DNA from: Paenibacillus chitinolyticus NBRC 15660
GTDB lineage: Bacteria; Bacillota; Bacilli; Paenibacillales; NBRC-103111
Reading direction: 5' to 3'
NCBI RefSeq assembly: GCF_000739915.1
Contig: NZ_BBJT01000005.1
Span: forward strand, 372,001-436,000
DNA length: 64,000 nucleotides
Shown here: piece by piece, positions 62,480-64,000 of the stretch
How positions within the stretch are numbered: the first letter of the stretch is position 1
Layout: every line of letters begins with the position of its first letter
The notes under the pieces: model-generated
Databases searched by the model: none
Seen by the model: the letters and a program-made list of their open reading frames with translations, nothing else
What the model was told of the DNA's origin: nothing
Program-made: the position numbers and the translations under genes

Positions 62480-63238
62480 ATGAAAGAAGCCCGGCTGTTG
62501 ATCGTCGACGACGAACCGGCTCTGTTGCATATGCTGGAGAAAGTTCTTGCCAAGGAAGGTTTTACGCGGATCGATACCGTCTCAACCGCCGAGGAGGCTC
62601 TGGAGGCCTGCAAGCGTCAGACCTATGATCTGATTGTTCTGGATGTCATGCTCCCCGGAAAAAGCGGTTTCGACATTTGCCCGCTGCTGCGGGCCGAAAC
62701 GGATGCGCCGATTCTTTTTCTGACCGCCAGGGGCTCCGATCTCGATAAACTGACCGGTTTCGCCCTGGGGGGAGACGATTATGTGACGAAGCCGTTCAAT
62801 CCTCTGGAAGTGGCGGCACGCATCAAAGCCCGTTTGAGACGACATGTCCGAACCGCGCCGGAAGCCGGGGATCCGAGAGCTGCCGATGCGGCGGCGGAAG
62901 AAGCTTCCGAGCACTACGACTACGGACGCTTTCAGGTTCACGTGCAGGCCGGAGAACTCCGGGTGCAGGGGCAAAGTCTGGCGTGTCCGGCACTCGTGTT
63001 TCAACTGCTCGTATTTCTGTGCCGCCACCCGAACCGGATTTTCAGCAAGCAGCAGCTGTATGAGCAGGTATGGGGAACGGACAGCTACGGAGACGACAAT
63101 ACCGTGATGGTGCATATTCACCGCATACGCGAAAGAATCGAGGAAAATCCCGGCGATCCCCGCTTTCTCGTGACGGTGCGCGGACTCGGCTACAAGCTTG
63201 TGCGCCCGGCTGCTCCGCAGGAGGTACGCGTACCGTGA
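62480..63238 (+). CDS. OmpR/PhoB-family response regulator
   Basis: 252 residues. The receiver has DDE at 10-12, phospho-acceptor Asp near 55 (LIVLDVMLPG) and Lys near 106 (YVTKPFNPLE). The C-terminal winged helix has VWGTDSYGDDNTVMVHIHRI and ends RFLVTVRGLGYKL. A 25-residue Ala/Glu/Pro linker joins the domains. It is coupled to the kinase by a GTGA overlap. AAGGAG precedes the ATG. Confidence 0.95.
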   Translation: MKEARLLIVDDEPALLHMLEKVLAKEGFTRIDTVSTAEEALEACKRQTYDLIVLDVMLPGKSGFDICPLLRAETDAPILFLTARGSDLDKLTGFALGGDDYVTKPFNPLEVAARIKARLRRHVRTAPEAGDPRAADAAAEEASEHYDYGRFQVHVQAGELRVQGQSLACPALVFQLLVFLCRHPNRIFSKQQLYEQVWGTDSYGDDNTVMVHIHRIRERIEENPGDPRFLVTVRGLGYKLVRPAAPQEVRVP

Positions 63239-64000
63239 CGGTCCGAAAACGGCTGATTGTTCGTTTTGTCATTCAGCTTGTAACCGTGAGCAGTTTTATT
63301 CTGCTGCTGATCGGCGGAGCCGTCGCCTATATGCTCACCGGCATGGCAAAGCTCGAAATGAACCGTGATTTCAGCAAAGCCGGCATGTCCATGCTCGTCC
63401 AAACGGTCCGGACGGAGAACGGGAAGCTGATCTTCGACGAGGATCTGCTGGACAAAGCGCTCCGGTCCGGCGGCTGGCTGCAGGCGGTGGATGAAACCGG
63501 GGCCGTTATCCGGTCCTACGGGACGCCTGCCGATGTTCCGGCACAGTACGAGCCCGGAGAATTTATCGATTACTGGACGGGAAATAAGCCGTTCCCCTAC
63601 ACCCTTTTTCTCTGGATCGAAGAAAAAGACGGCAGGACCTATACGCTGCTCTACGGAAAACGCAGCGCCGAAAACGTTCTGCTGGACGAGATTCTCGCCG
63701 CAGGTCCGCCCGGGGATAAGCAGCCGGAGATACCCGCTTCCATCCGGGAGCGGCTGGACCGGTCCGGTGCCATTCTCCAGCTTCTCGACCGCAGCGGCAG
63801 GGAGCTCGCTTCGTACAACCGGCCGGATTCGATCCCCGCGGTCTATACGCTGCAGGATCTGGCGCTCCGCCGCCAATACAGCGAGCGTTACGGGTTCGCC
63901 TCCGCTTCGCGCAGCCTGGAGGACGGCCGCACCTGGATCGTCCATGCCCCCGTGCGCAGCGCGGAGCAGAACGTCTTCCCGGCTACGGAAGCGCAGGTCA
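63235..64000 (+). CDS. Sensor histidine kinase, 3' end outside the window
   Basis: The open frame runs from GTG at 63235 to the window end. The visible 255 residues begin VTVRKRLIVRFVIQLVT, with a membrane helix near 10-35 (FILLLIGGAVAYML), then an extracytoplasmic sensor domain (about 36-255) rich in charged residues. The catalytic kinase part lies beyond 64000. GGAGG is about ten bases upstream of GTG, inside the regulator gene. The pairing with the OmpR regulator supports the call. Confidence 0.85.
   Translation, partial: MTVRKRLIVRFVIQLVTVSSFILLLIGGAVAYMLTGMAKLEMNRDFSKAGMSMLVQTVRTENGKLIFDEDLLDKALRSGGWLQAVDETGAVIRSYGTPADVPAQYEPGEFIDYWTGNKPFPYTLFLWIEEKDGRTYTLLYGKRSAENVLLDEILAAGPPGDKQPEIPASIRERLDRSGAILQLLDRSGRELASYNRPDSIPAVYTLQDLALRRQYSERYGFASASRSLEDGRTWIVHAPVRSAEQNVFPATEAQV

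Noticed and set aside
1-64000. rRNA, tRNA genes or CRISPR arrays
   Set aside because: No tRNA-like cloverleaf with CCA context, rRNA core sequence or regularly spaced repeats were seen, though this was by eye and not by a dedicated search.

Overview
The window reads as a chromosome segment of a moderately high-GC, endospore-forming Firmicute of the Paenibacillaceae type. The evidence is the tig/clpP/clpX/lonB/lonA/ysxC protease block, the spore genes gerE, gerM and a gamma-SASP-like gene, GGAGG ribosome-binding sites with many TTG and GTG starts, three SLH/stalk-type envelope proteins, and a rph-rdgB-gerM order like that of Bacillus subtilis. No rRNA, tRNA or CRISPR array was seen. Species cannot be given from sequence reading alone.

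Layout. 1-2.0 kb: SdpI/SdpR-type operon with a YhfC-like membrane protein and a palindromic operator candidate. 2.1-14.1 kb: protein quality control (YsxC, LonA, LonB, ClpX, ClpP, trigger factor, YsoA-like), with ispG and a lipoprotein amidase between clpX and lonB. 14.3-26.6 kb: one long minus-strand cluster (ROK repressor, binding protein, ATPase, fused permease, exported LmbE-NEW3 deacetylase, creatininase-fold hydrolase, argininosuccinate-lyase paralogue, GlcNAc-type kinase, cytosolic PIG-L deacetylase). It looks like a regulated import and breakdown route for an unidentified amino-sugar conjugate and is my main candidate for an undescribed system. 26.7-29.8 kb: small spore-type and hypothetical proteins, and asparagine synthetase. 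30-33.5 kb: a YvfRSTU-like ABC transporter plus two-component system. 33.7-37.3 kb: rdgB, rph, gerM, pgpA. 37.5-43.4 kb: XRE regulator and membrane partner, MBL hydrolase and methyltransferase, CorA, and cidR/cidA/cidB. 43.7-46.7 kb: SLH protein with five tandem repeats and a stalk-domain protein.

46.9-52.1 kb holds an AT-richer island flanked by a duplication. Intact gerE is followed by a truncated copy of gene X. Then come about 4 kb of foreign-looking genes (grpB, an ORFan, an XRE regulator, a winged-helix replication-type protein). After these lie a 5'-truncated gerE copy and intact gene X. This is the pattern expected from single-crossover (Campbell) integration. 52-54 kb holds small membrane and DUF3139-type genes, one of them decayed.

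54.1-59.8 kb is a glycolysis/gluconeogenesis switch: ccpN, the PPDK regulator, ppdK, an SR1P-like peptide gene and, divergently, class II fructose-1,6-bisphosphatase. 60-64 kb: SLH protein, M23 lipoprotein, and an OmpR-type two-component system whose kinase runs off the window.
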